DNA from: Sinomonas notoginsengisoli
GTDB lineage: Bacteria; Actinomycetota; Actinomycetes; Actinomycetales; Micrococcaceae
DNA length: 64,000 nucleotides
Reading direction: 5' to 3'
NCBI RefSeq assembly: GCF_021554725.1
Contig: NZ_JAIZDP010000012.1
Location: forward strand, 21,969 to 85,968
In this document: piece by piece, positions 24,601 through 32,973 of the stretch
How the letters are laid out: every line of letters starts with the position of its first letter
Numbering within the stretch: the stretch's first letter is position 1
Program-made: the position numbers and the translations under genes
The notes under the pieces: generated by a model
What the model was told of the DNA's origin: nothing
What the model saw: only the letters and a program-made list of their open reading frames with translations
Database searches by the model: none

Positions 24601-25752
24601 CTACTTCCTGGCCTTCTCGGGACATGGTGTCCATGATTTCCCGCCGGGGGCATAGCAGCGCGGGCCAACGTACCCCGGATACGGATTGCTCTGGGTCGGA
24701 GCCTCACCGTAGCCGGGGGCCTTCTCCGGGCACGGGGTCCATGTCTGGCCCCCCGGTGCGTAGCAGCGCGGCCCGTAGTACCCCGGATAGGGGTTCTGCT
24801 GTGAAGGTGCAGGCTGGGCGCGGTTCCGGGCCGCGTCGGCCTGCGCCCTCGCGGCTGCTTCGGCTTCTGCTGCCGCCTTGGCTCGTGCTTCCTCGGCGGC
24901 CTTAGCAGCGGCCTCTTCCGCTTTGCGTTGCTCCTCGGCGGCCCGTGCTTCGGCTGCTTTGCGTTCTTCCTCAGCCTTGACCGACGCCGCCCGTTCCGTG
25001 AGCGCCTTGTGGCGGCCGTCCGCCCTCGCTAGCGCTTCAGTGACCCTGCTCGTGGCCGCGCTGAGCCTAGTGCTGCCGATTGCACTGATCAGCACAGCGT
25101 TCTGCGCACCGTTCAGGATGTCTGTGCCGGCACGGGCGCCGGAGATCGTTGTGAGGAGGGCGGCTGCGGAGGCTGAAATGTCTGCCGATGACGCATTCGC
25201 GGCTGGATCGGTGATGGCAGTGAGCGCCGTGACCTGGTCCTGTGCCACGGTCTCCGGACTGCAGGCGAGGGTGTCCTGGAAGAGTCCGGCCTTCTTGGCC
25301 TGGGCCTCTTCTTGGGCTGCCTTCACCTCGCTGAAGTACTTGGTGTTGGGCGAGATCGACATTGCGATCCCGAGTCCCGCGCGGGCAATTGACGCGTTGA
25401 CCAGTTCGTCCCCGACGAACGTCGCTGCGAGCGCGCGGTCGTACTTGTCCGTCTTCTCCTCATCGAACCGGAGGGTGACCGTCTTCCCGGTCGGCAGCTT
25501 GCCTTCGAGGAACCGTGTCGCCTCCGGCCCAAGGCACTGGACGATCTTGTTCGGATGCTTCGTTTCGGGAGTGTCGACGTTCAGGAGGCGGACCGTCTTC
25601 TTCTGGCCGCTGTACTCGGCCTCAAACGTATCGCCGTCCACAACCCGGACGATCTTCGCCTGCACAGAGCCGTCTGAAGAGCAGGAAGTAAGTCCCCCAG
25701 GAACGGTGATGCCGAGAACGGCAAGCAGCAGAAAGGCGCGACGACGCGCCAT
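24601..25752 (-). CDS. Secreted thermonuclease (SNase-like) lipoprotein with C-terminal repeats
   Basis: A 383-aa exported nuclease. ATG 25752 gives a basic start, a hydrophobic core and a lipobox (LTSC, Cys24). The staphylococcal-nuclease domain (about 30-160) keeps the catalytic set Arg55, Glu63 (TPETK) and Arg106 (DRAL) with VDGDTF before it. A long alanine/glutamate/lysine helix region (about 260-310), probably a coiled coil, follows. It ends in two copies of a 26-residue unit (NPYPGY-GPRCYAPGG with a closing WTPCPEKA), each with two cysteines. The repeats may bind cell wall or metal, which is inference. The enzyme would degrade DNA or RNA outside the cell. Confidence 0.9.
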   Translation of the reverse strand: MARRRAFLLLAVLGITVPGGLTSCSSDGSVQAKIVRVVDGDTFEAEYSGQKKTVRLLNVDTPETKHPNKIVQCLGPEATRFLEGKLPTGKTVTLRFDEEKTDKYDRALAATFVGDELVNASIARAGLGIAMSISPNTKYFSEVKAAQEEAQAKKAGLFQDTLACSPETVAQDQVTALTAITDPAANASSADISASAAALLTTISGARAGTDILNGAQNAVLISAIGSTRLSAATSRVTEALARADGRHKALTERAASVKAEEERKAAEARAAEEQRKAEEAAAKAAEEARAKAAAEAEAAARAQADAARNRAQPAPSQQNPYPGYYGPRCYAPGGQTWTPCPEKAPGYGEAPTQSNPYPGYVGPRCYAPGGKSWTPCPEKARK

Positions 25753-26018
25753 TGTATGTATCAAAGTGAATCCCCTAATTAACACTTCGAGGGCCGCGGG
25801 GTGCGAAGCGCGGACCGTTGTAGACGTTCATTGTACGTTCAATCGGCAGCCCCGGCGCCACCCGATAACGTGCCCAGCGACTCTGTCGTGAGTGGTGCGG
25901 CATCGCCCTCGCTGCGCAGATCGCCCGCTCGACCGCCTGATTTTGATGGGTGACGGCTTCATGCGGTGCCAACGTTTATCATGTCGAGCCCGAATTGCAC
26001 GGCAGGTAGATTCGAGAC

Positions 26019-27413
26019 ATGCCCGACTCCGACCACGCCACCGTGTCCACCCTCAAAGCCCGCCTCCCGGAGGGTCGGGTCCTGACCGCGGAGGCGTCCT
26101 TCGCAGGCTATCTCCACGACGAAGGCGAGTGGGCCGTCTATGGCACCCCACGCGCCGTCGTGCGTCCGGAGACGACTGAGGAGGTGGCCGCGGTGGTGCG
26201 CTGGTGCGTGGAGACGGGCACGCCGCTCGTGCCGCGCGGGGCGGGGACTGGGCTCTCGGGTGGGGCCAACGCGATCGAGGGCTGCGTCGTCGTCTCGTTC
26301 GAGCGGATGAACGCGGTGGTCGAGGTCAACGAGGCCGAGCGCTGGGCCCGCGTCCAGCCCGGCGTGGTCAACGACCACCTGCGGGCCCACGTGGCCGAGC
26401 ATGGTCTCTGGTACCCGCCGGACCCGGCCTCGTCACCGTGGTCCACGATCGGCGGCAACGTCGCGACCAACGCCGGCGGCATCTGCTGCGTCAAGTACGG
26501 CGTGACCCGCGACTACGTGCTCGAGCTCGAGGTGGTCACCGGCACGGGGGAGATCACGCGGCTGGGCACCAGGACGGCGAAGGGCGTGGCGGGCTACAAC
26601 CTCGTGGGCCTCATCGTGGGCTCGGAGGGCACGCTCGCCGTCGTGACCGAGGTGGTGCTGCGGCTGCGGCCCCTGCCGCCGGCGCCGATCACGGTGGCCG
26701 GCATGTTCGACTCGCTAGTGGACGCCGGCCGGGCCGTCGCGCTCGTGGCCGAGTCCGGGATCAGCCCCTCGGTGCTCGAGCTCGTGGACCGCCACTGCCT
26801 CAAGGCCGTGGACGAGTGGAAGCACATGGGCCTGTCCACGGACGCGAACGCGGTGCTGATCGGCCGCTCGGATGCGCGCGGCGAGCAGGGCGAGTTCGAG
26901 GCCGCCGAGCTCGCGCGCTGCTTCGAGGAGGCCGGGGCGAGCTTCGCCGCGGTCTCGGCCGACGAGCAGGAGTCCGAGGCCCTCTACGCCGCCCGCCGCC
27001 TCGCCTACCCGGCGCTCGAGCGGCTCGGCCCGGTCCTCACCGAGGACGTGTGCGTGCCCAAGGCCAAGGTTCCCGAGGTGCTCGCGCGGATTGAGCAGAT
27101 CGCCGCGGCCCACGACGTGTTGATCGCCAACATCGCCCACGCCGGCGACGGCAACCTCCACCCGCTCATCATCACCCAGCCCGGGGACGACGCCGCGAAG
27201 GCCCGCGCGCACGCCGCCTTCAGCGAGATCATCGACGCCGCCCTCGCCGCTGGCGGCACCGTGAGCGGCGAGCACGGCGTCGGGACCCTCAAGCTCGACG
27301 GGCTGGCCAAGGAGCTCCCGCCGGCGAGCCTGGCCCTGCACCATGCGGTCAAGCGCGCCATGGACCCGCACGGCATCCTCAACCCCGGCCGCGCGATCCC
27401 GCCGCTGGCGTGA
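26019..27413 (+). CDS. FAD-linked 2-hydroxyacid oxidase/dehydrogenase, GlcD-like
   Basis: A 464-aa flavoprotein of the GlcD/D-lactate dehydrogenase family, oxidising glycolate, D-lactate or a similar 2-hydroxyacid. The FAD-binding PCMH domain includes PRGAGTGLSGGA, TIGGNVATNAGG and VVGSEGTL-like segments. The C-terminal domain has AHAGDGNLHPLI and the closing SGEHGVG. No GlcE or GlcF subunit genes adjoin, so it probably works alone or with a distant partner. It is monocistronic, between an outward-facing nuclease gene and convergent small genes. Confidence 0.9.
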   Translation: MPDSDHATVSTLKARLPEGRVLTAEASFAGYLHDEGEWAVYGTPRAVVRPETTEEVAAVVRWCVETGTPLVPRGAGTGLSGGANAIEGCVVVSFERMNAVVEVNEAERWARVQPGVVNDHLRAHVAEHGLWYPPDPASSPWSTIGGNVATNAGGICCVKYGVTRDYVLELEVVTGTGEITRLGTRTAKGVAGYNLVGLIVGSEGTLAVVTEVVLRLRPLPPAPITVAGMFDSLVDAGRAVALVAESGISPSVLELVDRHCLKAVDEWKHMGLSTDANAVLIGRSDARGEQGEFEAAELARCFEEAGASFAAVSADEQESEALYAARRLAYPALERLGPVLTEDVCVPKAKVPEVLARIEQIAAAHDVLIANIAHAGDGNLHPLIITQPGDDAAKARAHAAFSEIIDAALAAGGTVSGEHGVGTLKLDGLAKELPPASLALHHAVKRAMDPHGILNPGRAIPPLA

Positions 27414-27539
27414 TGCGCTCCGATCTGGCGAGTAAAGGCGGTTCAGCGTAGACGGCTTCACCTTCCCGTGAGTACCGGCGCGGGGAGGAACAACGCCCAA
27501 AAGAAGCGATAGGTGTGGTGCGCGCGCAAGGCCGCCCGC

Positions 27540-27563
27540 GCCGTCGTCCGCATCCACGGAGCG
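27540..27563. repeat. 24-bp repeat shared with 62599-62622
   Basis: GCCGTCGTCCGCATCCACGG at 27540 continues for four more bases and matches 62599-62622 with two mismatches over 24 bases. At the distant site it forms one arm of an inverted repeat; here no partner arm is visible. It may be a degenerate copy of a dispersed intergenic element. Confidence 0.5.
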
Positions 27564-27588
27564 AACGCGCTAAGGCCAGGGCCGGCCG

Positions 27589-27825
27589 TCACTGCTCGGC
27601 GACGTCGTCCGCCACCCGGCGGAGGTCCTGGCACCAGCCCATCGACCGGTTCCGGTGAAGCGAGGCGCCCTCGAAGTTCTGCAGGGCGTCGGCGAGGGAG
27701 TTCAGCGCCGCCGAGACGTTCGCCCTCACCGCCTCGTAGCCCTCGTCAGAGCGGGGATCCCCGGAGGCGGTCTGCAGCAGCTCCGCACCCGCGCGGAGCA
27801 CCAGCGATGCCTCGTACTCATTCAT
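27589..27825 (-). CDS. Small hypothetical protein of a coupled pair
   Basis: A 78-aa helical protein starting NEYEASLVLRAGAELL. Its ATG overlaps the stop of the upstream 136-aa gene as ATGA, so the two are translated together. There is no signal peptide or known motif. A truncated relative survives at 23995-24045, which shows that this gene is a real, mobile or duplicated unit. Function unknown. Confidence 0.65.
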   Translation of the reverse strand: MNEYEASLVLRAGAELLQTASGDPRSDEGYEAVRANVSAALNSLADALQNFEGASLHRNRSMGWCQDLRRVADDVAEQ

Positions 27826-28232
27826 GCTTCGTCTGCTCCGCGCTCTTTCTCAGTTACCAGATACGCCGCGGCGATCCCAGGCGCGGCGGCTTGGAACACG
27901 GTGCCGCCGCCGGGGAGGACCATGCACCCCAGGAACTCCTGGTCGAAGGTGACGATTCCGGAATCAACCGCCTCGAGCTTGGCCCGCAGGAGCAGGGCGA
28001 GCTGTCGCCAGCGGTGGCGCGCGGCTTCCTGCGCCGAGCCGTGGTCGTGGGCTCGGCCGCTGGCGCGGGCGGCGATCCGGAACCGGCGGCCCCCGTGGGA
28101 GAAGGCCACGGAGGCGCCGTTGCCCGGACCGAGGAGGATGTCCTGGGCCGCGGCCTCGGCGAGCATCGCCTGGATGTCGGCCTGCAGGGCGGCGCAGCTG
28201 AGCGAGGCGCCCCGTACGTAGTTGGTCCTCAC
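27822..28232 (-). CDS. Hypothetical 136-aa protein, upstream partner of the 78-aa gene
   Basis: A 136-aa soluble protein from ATG 28232. It has an N-terminal helix (AALQADIQAMLAEAAAQ), a strand pair around ASVAFSHGGRRFRIAARA, a helix (RWRQLALLLRAKLEAV) and a C-terminal segment with GCMVLPGGGTVFQAA. The pattern suggests a small alpha/beta fold. ATGA coupling to the downstream gene points to a two-protein unit. I do not recognise either partner, and a toxin-antitoxin role would be only a guess. Confidence 0.6.
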   Translation of the reverse strand: MRTNYVRGASLSCAALQADIQAMLAEAAAQDILLGPGNGASVAFSHGGRRFRIAARASGRAHDHGSAQEAARHRWRQLALLLRAKLEAVDSGIVTFDQEFLGCMVLPGGGTVFQAAAPGIAAAYLVTEKERGADEA

Positions 28233-28320
28233 GCCCCCGCCCCCGTCCGGGCGCGCGGCTCGGCCCCGCGCTGTGATGCGGTCAACTCGAGATGCGCCCT
28301 TCCGGGGCGGGGTGAGGCCA

Positions 28321-29475
28321 CTACCGGCGCCCGAACTGGGCGGCGACGGGGCACTCGAACGGGTCGCGGGCCGCCAGGCCCACCCGGTTGAGGTAGCGGA
28401 TGACGATCCCGTAGGAGCGCCACAGGCTCGTTTCGGTGTAGGGCACCGCGAGACGGGTGCACTGCTCGCGGACCAGCCGCCGCGCCTTGGCCAGATGCGG
28501 GCGCGGCATGGAAGGGAACAGGTGGTGCTCCACCTGGTAGTTCAGGCCGCCCATGAGCCACGTGGCCCACCAGCCGCCCGCGACGTTCCGGGACGTCCGG
28601 ACCTGCTTGGAGAAGAAGTCCAGCTTCGCCTCCGGCGCGATCACGGGCATGCCCTTGTGGTTCGGCGCGAACGTAGCCCCCATGTACACGCCGAACACGG
28701 CCAGCTGCACGCCGAGGAACGCGAACGCCATCCCCACCGGCAGGAGCCAGAACAGCGGCGCCAGGAGCAGCACGAAGCGCAGCACGAGAAGCCCGATCTC
28801 CGACCACCGCCCCTTGACCTGACCGGCGGAGAACAGGTGCCGCACGCTGAGGAGGTGCAGGTTGAGGCCCTCGAGGGTCAGCAGCGGGAAGAACAGCCAC
28901 CCCTGCCGGCGGGTGATGAAGGCCCGCAGGCCACGGGCCTTCGCGGCGTCCTCGGCGACGAAGGAGATGGTGTCCACCTCGATGTCCGGATCGCGGCCCA
29001 CCTTGTTCGGGTTCGCGTGGTGGCGGGAGTGCTTGGAGTCCCACCACGAGTAGCTGATGCCCACGACGGCGGCGAGGAACCTCGCGAGCCTGTCATTCCC
29101 GGGGCCTGCGGAGAGGATCTGCCGGTGTGCGGCCTCATGGGCGAGGAACGCGACCTGGGTGAACAGGACGCCCAGACCGCCGGCGATCAGCAGCTGGAAC
29201 CAGCTCTCACCGAGAAGGACGGATCCCGTGGCGCAGGCGGCGAGCCCGATCGCGAGGGCGGCGCCCACGAGGAGGTAGAACCAGGGGGTGCGCTTGAGCA
29301 GGCCGCGTTCGCGGACGCTCTTGGAGACCTCGAGGTAGGCCTGGGCGATCGGCGGGAAGTCGCCGGTGCCAGCGTACTGCTGGAGGCCCGGGATGCTGCC
29401 GGAGGCGCGGCCTGTGAGTGAGGGGCGGAGGGCGGGGCTCGATACGGTGGCGATCAGAGCACCCCTTTCAGGCAA
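28321..29475 (-). CDS. Membrane fatty acid (acyl-CoA/acyl-lipid) desaturase
   Basis: A 384-aa di-iron membrane desaturase. The three histidine boxes are in order: HEAAHRQ, HSRHHANPN (preceded by WWDSKH) and QVEHHLFPSMPR. Two pairs of hydrophobic helices surround them. This is the DesA3-like actinobacterial family that puts cis double bonds in membrane acyl chains. It lies beside a cold-shock gene in the same direction, though a strong terminator separates them. Cold control of membrane fluidity would fit, which is inference. Confidence 0.92.
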   Translation of the reverse strand: MPERGALIATVSSPALRPSLTGRASGSIPGLQQYAGTGDFPPIAQAYLEVSKSVRERGLLKRTPWFYLLVGAALAIGLAACATGSVLLGESWFQLLIAGGLGVLFTQVAFLAHEAAHRQILSAGPGNDRLARFLAAVVGISYSWWDSKHSRHHANPNKVGRDPDIEVDTISFVAEDAAKARGLRAFITRRQGWLFFPLLTLEGLNLHLLSVRHLFSAGQVKGRWSEIGLLVLRFVLLLAPLFWLLPVGMAFAFLGVQLAVFGVYMGATFAPNHKGMPVIAPEAKLDFFSKQVRTSRNVAGGWWATWLMGGLNYQVEHHLFPSMPRPHLAKARRLVREQCTRLAVPYTETSLWRSYGIVIRYLNRVGLAARDPFECPVAAQFGRR

Positions 29476-29542
29476 GCGCGCGTGCGCGGCGGGGCTGCTT
29501 CAGCAGTGATTCGATTGTCAGCAGGGATTCGATGGGGTGCTG

Positions 29543-29581
29543 CCGTGCCGGCGGACCGCAGTCCACGGTCCGCCGGCACGG
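29543..29581 (-). terminator. Strong hairpin terminator after cspA
   Basis: A perfect 16-bp GC-rich stem (CCGTGCCGGCGGACCG with its complement) around a 7-base loop lies 26 bases past the cold-shock gene stop and before the desaturase start. There is no T-run. It should end the cspA transcript and insulate the desaturase. Confidence 0.8.
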
Positions 29582-29606
29582 CGGGTGCCGCTAGAGAGCT
29601 CAGAGC

Positions 29607-29810
29607 TCAGAGCGGGCGGATGTTCGCAGCCTGCGGGCCCTTGGGGCCACGCTCGGAGTCGAACTCGACCTTCTGGCCCTCTTCGAGGGAGCGGTAGCCG
29701 CTGGTCGCGATCGCGCTGTAGTGCGCGAACACGTCCGGCGTGCCGTCCTCGGGGGCGATGAAGCCGAAGCCCTTTTCGGAGTTGAACCATTTCACGGTGC
29801 CAGTGGCCAT
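29607..29810 (-). CDS. cspA: Cold-shock protein
   Basis: A 67-aa single-domain cold-shock protein that binds single-stranded RNA and DNA and melts RNA structure. It carries [15 protein letters not shown] (RNP1 core KGFGFI) and VFAHYSAI (RNP2-like), ending [11 protein letters not shown]. Length and sequence are typical of actinobacterial CspA. ATG 29810 follows an A-rich AAAGGAAAAAAC leader end. A long structured leader upstream suggests post-transcriptional cold control. Confidence 0.96.
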   Translation of the reverse strand: MATGTVKWFNSEKGFGFIAPEDGTPDVFAHYSAIATSGYRSLEEGQKVEFDSERGPKGPQAANIRPL

Positions 29811-29836
29811 GTGTTTTTTCCTTTTTTCTTTGAGAT

Positions 29837-29945
29837 AGGCCGACACGTCGGCCTGTGTTCCGCGCGGGCAATGTGCCAGAGCGGACAACTGTGGTGATGA
29901 GAAGAGAATGGGGGAATGCCGGATGTGAACGGCCTGAAGGCCGTT
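29837..29945 (-). promoter_or_regulatory. Structured 5' leader of cspA
   Basis: Two hairpins lie upstream of cspA on its strand. AGGCCGAC-AC-GTCGGCCT is at 29837-29854, 27 bases before the ATG, and AACGGCC-TTCA-GGCCGTT is at 29928-29945. Long structured leaders that refold in the cold are known for cspA genes. The rest of the gap to 30250 (about 300 bases) holds no gene I can support; the promoter is probably in it but was not located. Confidence 0.5.
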
Positions 29946-30250
29946 GGGGTCTTCCTCTACGGGTCCATCAACTGCGCGCTGTCGCCGGGCAGATGAATCA
30001 GAGTACGTGCGATGGATACTTTCGGTAGAGGGAACGGGACGCGAACCGGTCTGAAAATCACGACCTGAAGTGTCCGCGTCTGTAACAGTCTACACTGCCG
30101 GGCCTCAATCCCTTGCACGCGTAGTCCCGGGGTGGCGCCACCGCACCCAGCCGCCGTCCGCGAGCCGGTTCACCGCGACCGGGACGAGGCCTCCTCGCAC
30201 TGACCGCCGGCCCGCACAGGGGAGCGCGCGCCGTCGTGCGAAGAGCCCGC

Positions 30251-31165
30251 CTACGCCTCCTGCCGGAGGAACCGCCGGAAGAGGTTGACGATCATCCCGG
30301 ACGGGTGCTGCAGGGCGCCGTGGCTGGACCGCGGCACAATCACGCTGGTGCTGCTCGCGAGCGACGCCGCGAGGCTGGCCGCGATGGTGTGGAAGTAGTC
30401 CGGGCTGTCGGCGCCGGCCAGGAGCAGGACCGGGACGGCGATGCCGGCGTATCGGGTGGAAGCCGGATGACTGCTGTCCAGAAGGGCGATCTCCTGCGCC
30501 AGGGCAGGTACCATCTCCTTCCACGCACGGCCGTCCTTGGTCATCCGGGAGATGGCCCACAGGACCAGCCGGACGGCCTGGTCGGGGAGCACCGTCTTCT
30601 GAACGCGCGGATCGATCTCCCGGGAGAAGGCCTGGACGGCCCGGACATAGTCCCCCTTGGCCGCTGCCTCGATAAGCTCGGGCAGCATCCGCGTGGGGAG
30701 GCATCCTGCGATGTTGACGGCGGGATCGTAGACGGCCACGCGGCTCACCGGCAGGCAGAGCGCGGCCTCGAGGGCTATGCCGCCGCCATAGCTGTGGCCG
30801 AGGACCACCGAGCTGCCCGTCGCGTCCAGGACGGCCTTGAGGTCGTCCAGCTCTGCGTCCATGGAGTAGTCGGCCGGCAGGGGGCTCGACTTGCCCCGGC
30901 CCCGCCTGTCGTACACGTGCACCGGGATGGTCGCCGAGAGGCTGCTGGCGAAGGTGCTGTACAGGATGGTCCGGGTCAGGCTGCCCGCGGCGAGGACGGC
31001 ACCAGGCCCGGTGCCGTAGCTGTAGACGCTCAGGACGCCCCCATCCGGGGTCCTGACTGACTGGAGCTGCGGCGCGACCACTGCGGACTTCTTCCTCGAG
31101 CGGCTGCGCACCCAGCCGCGACGGCGTGTGTGGAGAGATGATAGCGCCGTCTCGGGGACGGGCAT
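30251..31165 (-). CDS. Alpha/beta hydrolase
   Basis: A 304-aa alpha/beta-hydrolase. The nucleophile elbow is GHSYGG with Ser125; HVYDRRGRGKSS precedes it as the oxyanion-side strand, and SSHGAL near the C-terminus supplies the probable catalytic His. An arginine-rich N-terminal 30 residues may be extra; a later start near QLQSVRTPDGG is possible. Neighbours are unrelated (dinB 39 bases away, same strand). Substrate unknown. Confidence 0.85.
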   Translation of the reverse strand: MPVPETALSSLHTRRRGWVRSRSRKKSAVVAPQLQSVRTPDGGVLSVYSYGTGPGAVLAAGSLTRTILYSTFASSLSATIPVHVYDRRGRGKSSPLPADYSMDAELDDLKAVLDATGSSVVLGHSYGGGIALEAALCLPVSRVAVYDPAVNIAGCLPTRMLPELIEAAAKGDYVRAVQAFSREIDPRVQKTVLPDQAVRLVLWAISRMTKDGRAWKEMVPALAQEIALLDSSHPASTRYAGIAVPVLLLAGADSPDYFHTIAASLAASLASSTSVIVPRSSHGALQHPSGMIVNLFRRFLRQEA

Positions 31166-31204
31166 AGGCTTCGGTGGATCCTCGCCGTGGAGGGGCCAGC
31201 GCCG

Positions 31205-32278
31205 TCACCACCCGCTGCGCGTCGGCGTGTGCCCCTCCCGGGCATCCTCTGGCATGGCCATCTCGGCGCGCAGGCCGAGGAGCCGGATCGGGCGGGCGGG
31301 CTCGATCTCTGCGGCGAGCTCGAGGGCGCGGGCGAGGATCTCGTCCCGGTCCGAGGTCTCGGGGATCTTCCGCGCGTGGGTCTTGGTGGTGAACGGTGCG
31401 TACCGGACCTTGAGGGTCAGCCCGACCACGGGGCGTCCCTCCTTGGCGACGTCCTGCAGGACGCGGGCCATCAGCTCCCGCACGGCCTCATCCACCTGGG
31501 CCGGTTCGGTCAGGTCGCGCTGGAAGGTGGTCTCCCGGCTGTGCCCGCGGGCCACCCACGGGGTGCTGTCCACGACGCTGCTGCCGTCCCCCCGTCCGAG
31601 CTGCGCGTACCACGGGCCCATCCTCGGGCCGAACTCCGGAACGAGGTCCTCGGGGTCGGCCGCGGCGAGCTGGGCGACCGTGATAATGCCGAGCTTGGCC
31701 AGCCGGCCCGACACCTTGGCTCCGACGCCCCATAAGTCCTTGGTGGGCCGGGCGCCCATCACCTCAAGCCAGTTCGCGGCGGTGAGGCGGTAGACGCCGG
31801 CGGGCTTACCGAAACCGGTGGCGACCTTGGCCCGGACCAAGGTGTCGCCGATGCCCACGCTGCAGTGCAGCCGCGTCCGCTCGAGGACGGCGGCCTGCAG
31901 CGCGCGGGCGTAGGCCTCCGGAGCTTCTGATTCGACGCCCACGAAGGCCTCGTCCCAGCCGAGCACCTGCACGACGGCGCCGGGCTGGGCGCGCACGGCG
32001 GCCATCACCGCGTCGGAAGCCTCAAGGTAGGCCTCCCGGTCCACGGGCAGGATGACGGCGTCCGGGACCTTCCGGGCCGCGATCCGCAGGGGCATCCCGG
32101 AGCGCACCCCGAACGCCCTGGCCTCGTAGGAGGCGGTCGAGACCACGGCCCGCTCCGTCGGATCCCCGCGCCCGCCCACGATGACCGGCTTCCCCGCGAG
32201 CTCCGGGCGCCGGAGCACCTCGACCGCAGCGAGGAACTGATCGAGGTCAACGTGCAGCACCCAGGGGATTCCGCTCAC
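31205..32278 (-). CDS. dinB: DNA polymerase IV (Y-family), intact copy
   Basis: A 357-aa error-prone translesion polymerase. WVLHVDLDQFLAAVEV carries the first catalytic acidic residue, VLGWDEAFVGVE the second acidic pair, and GIGDTLVRAKVATGFGKPAG is the helix-hairpin-helix approach. The C-terminal little-finger domain contains the GHSRETTFQRDL segment. GTG 32278 is chosen because the conserved domain begins five codons later; the frame is open to 32368. The SFV/YF steric-gate region reads DLDQF, as in DinB2-like actinobacterial enzymes. A decayed paralogue lies at 12633-13685. Confidence 0.93.
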   Translation of the reverse strand: MSGIPWVLHVDLDQFLAAVEVLRRPELAGKPVIVGGRGDPTERAVVSTASYEARAFGVRSGMPLRIAARKVPDAVILPVDREAYLEASDAVMAAVRAQPGAVVQVLGWDEAFVGVESEAPEAYARALQAAVLERTRLHCSVGIGDTLVRAKVATGFGKPAGVYRLTAANWLEVMGARPTKDLWGVGAKVSGRLAKLGIITVAQLAAADPEDLVPEFGPRMGPWYAQLGRGDGSSVVDSTPWVARGHSRETTFQRDLTEPAQVDEAVRELMARVLQDVAKEGRPVVGLTLKVRYAPFTTKTHARKIPETSDRDEILARALELAAEIEPARPIRLLGLRAEMAMPEDAREGHTPTRSGW

Positions 32279-32415
32279 CCCACCAGTTTGTCCTAGACCA
32301 CCTTGGCCAGCCGAGATCCCGCCCTCGCCGCATCGTCCTGCAGGTCCAGCCGCACCTCGGAAGTGCACCCGCCGCGGGCTGGCCGGACGGGCGCAACCCG
32401 GGCATAGTTCTGACC

Positions 32416-32973
32416 ATGCGCACGCTCATTGCCTGGGTATTCCTGTACTCGCTCGACGGCCTCCTAGCAGACGAGGGCACCGACTTCTGGCGATACGCCT
32501 TCGGGATGCCCCTCGACCCCGCGCACCTCGCCGAGCAGGTGGACCTCTACGGGAGCGCGGACGCGCACATCATGGGCCGGACCGCCTACGAGGGCATGTC
32601 CGCTAACCTCCCGGGCTCTGACCACCCGTTCTCGGACATCATGGACGCCGGGCGGAAGGTCGTCTTCTCCCGCACCATGACGCGGGCGGACTGGGCCAAC
32701 ACGACCATCGTCTCCGGGAACACGTCGGAGGAGGTCGACAGGCTCAGGCAGGGCGGCGACGGGCACATCGTGGTGTGGGGCGGCGTGGGCCTCTGGCGGT
32801 CGCTCATGCTGCTCGACCTGATCGACGAGATCCACGTGGACCTGCACCCCTACGTGGCGGGGGAGGGAACCAGGCTGTTCGACGGGGAGCCCAAGTCGTA
32901 CCAGCTCGACCTCGTCAACAACACCGCCTATCCCAATGGGATCGTCAACCTGCACTATCGGCGGCACCGGTAG
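32416..32973 (+). CDS. Dihydrofolate-reductase-like (RibD C-terminal domain) protein
   Basis: A 185-aa protein of the RibD-C/DHFR-like family common in actinobacteria. It starts MRTLIAWVFLYSLDGLLADE and has AHIMGRTAYEGM, VVFSRTM and VVWGGVGLWRSLMLLDLIDE, the usual NADPH-binding landmarks. It lacks a deaminase domain, so it is not a riboflavin enzyme in full. Its 3' end overlaps the convergent addA 3' end by 19 bases, so the two transcripts are antisense there. Substrate unknown. Confidence 0.88.
   Translation: MRTLIAWVFLYSLDGLLADEGTDFWRYAFGMPLDPAHLAEQVDLYGSADAHIMGRTAYEGMSANLPGSDHPFSDIMDAGRKVVFSRTMTRADWANTTIVSGNTSEEVDRLRQGGDGHIVVWGGVGLWRSLMLLDLIDEIHVDLHPYVAGEGTRLFDGEPKSYQLDLVNNTAYPNGIVNLHYRRHR

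Noticed and set aside
24219..24707. A 162-aa protein spanning this whole frame
   Set aside because: The first half overlaps, out of frame, the CPACG ORF and reads as arginine/proline noise. The start at 24467 gives a more plausible protein.
27589..28232. Toxin-antitoxin pair
   Set aside because: The overlap and size are suggestive, but neither protein shows a known toxin or DNA-binding antitoxin motif, so the pair is left as unknown.
29889..30250. A tRNA or small RNA gene in this gap
   Set aside because: No cloverleaf with a GGTTCGAAT-like T-arm was found; only the short hairpins noted for the cspA leader are present.
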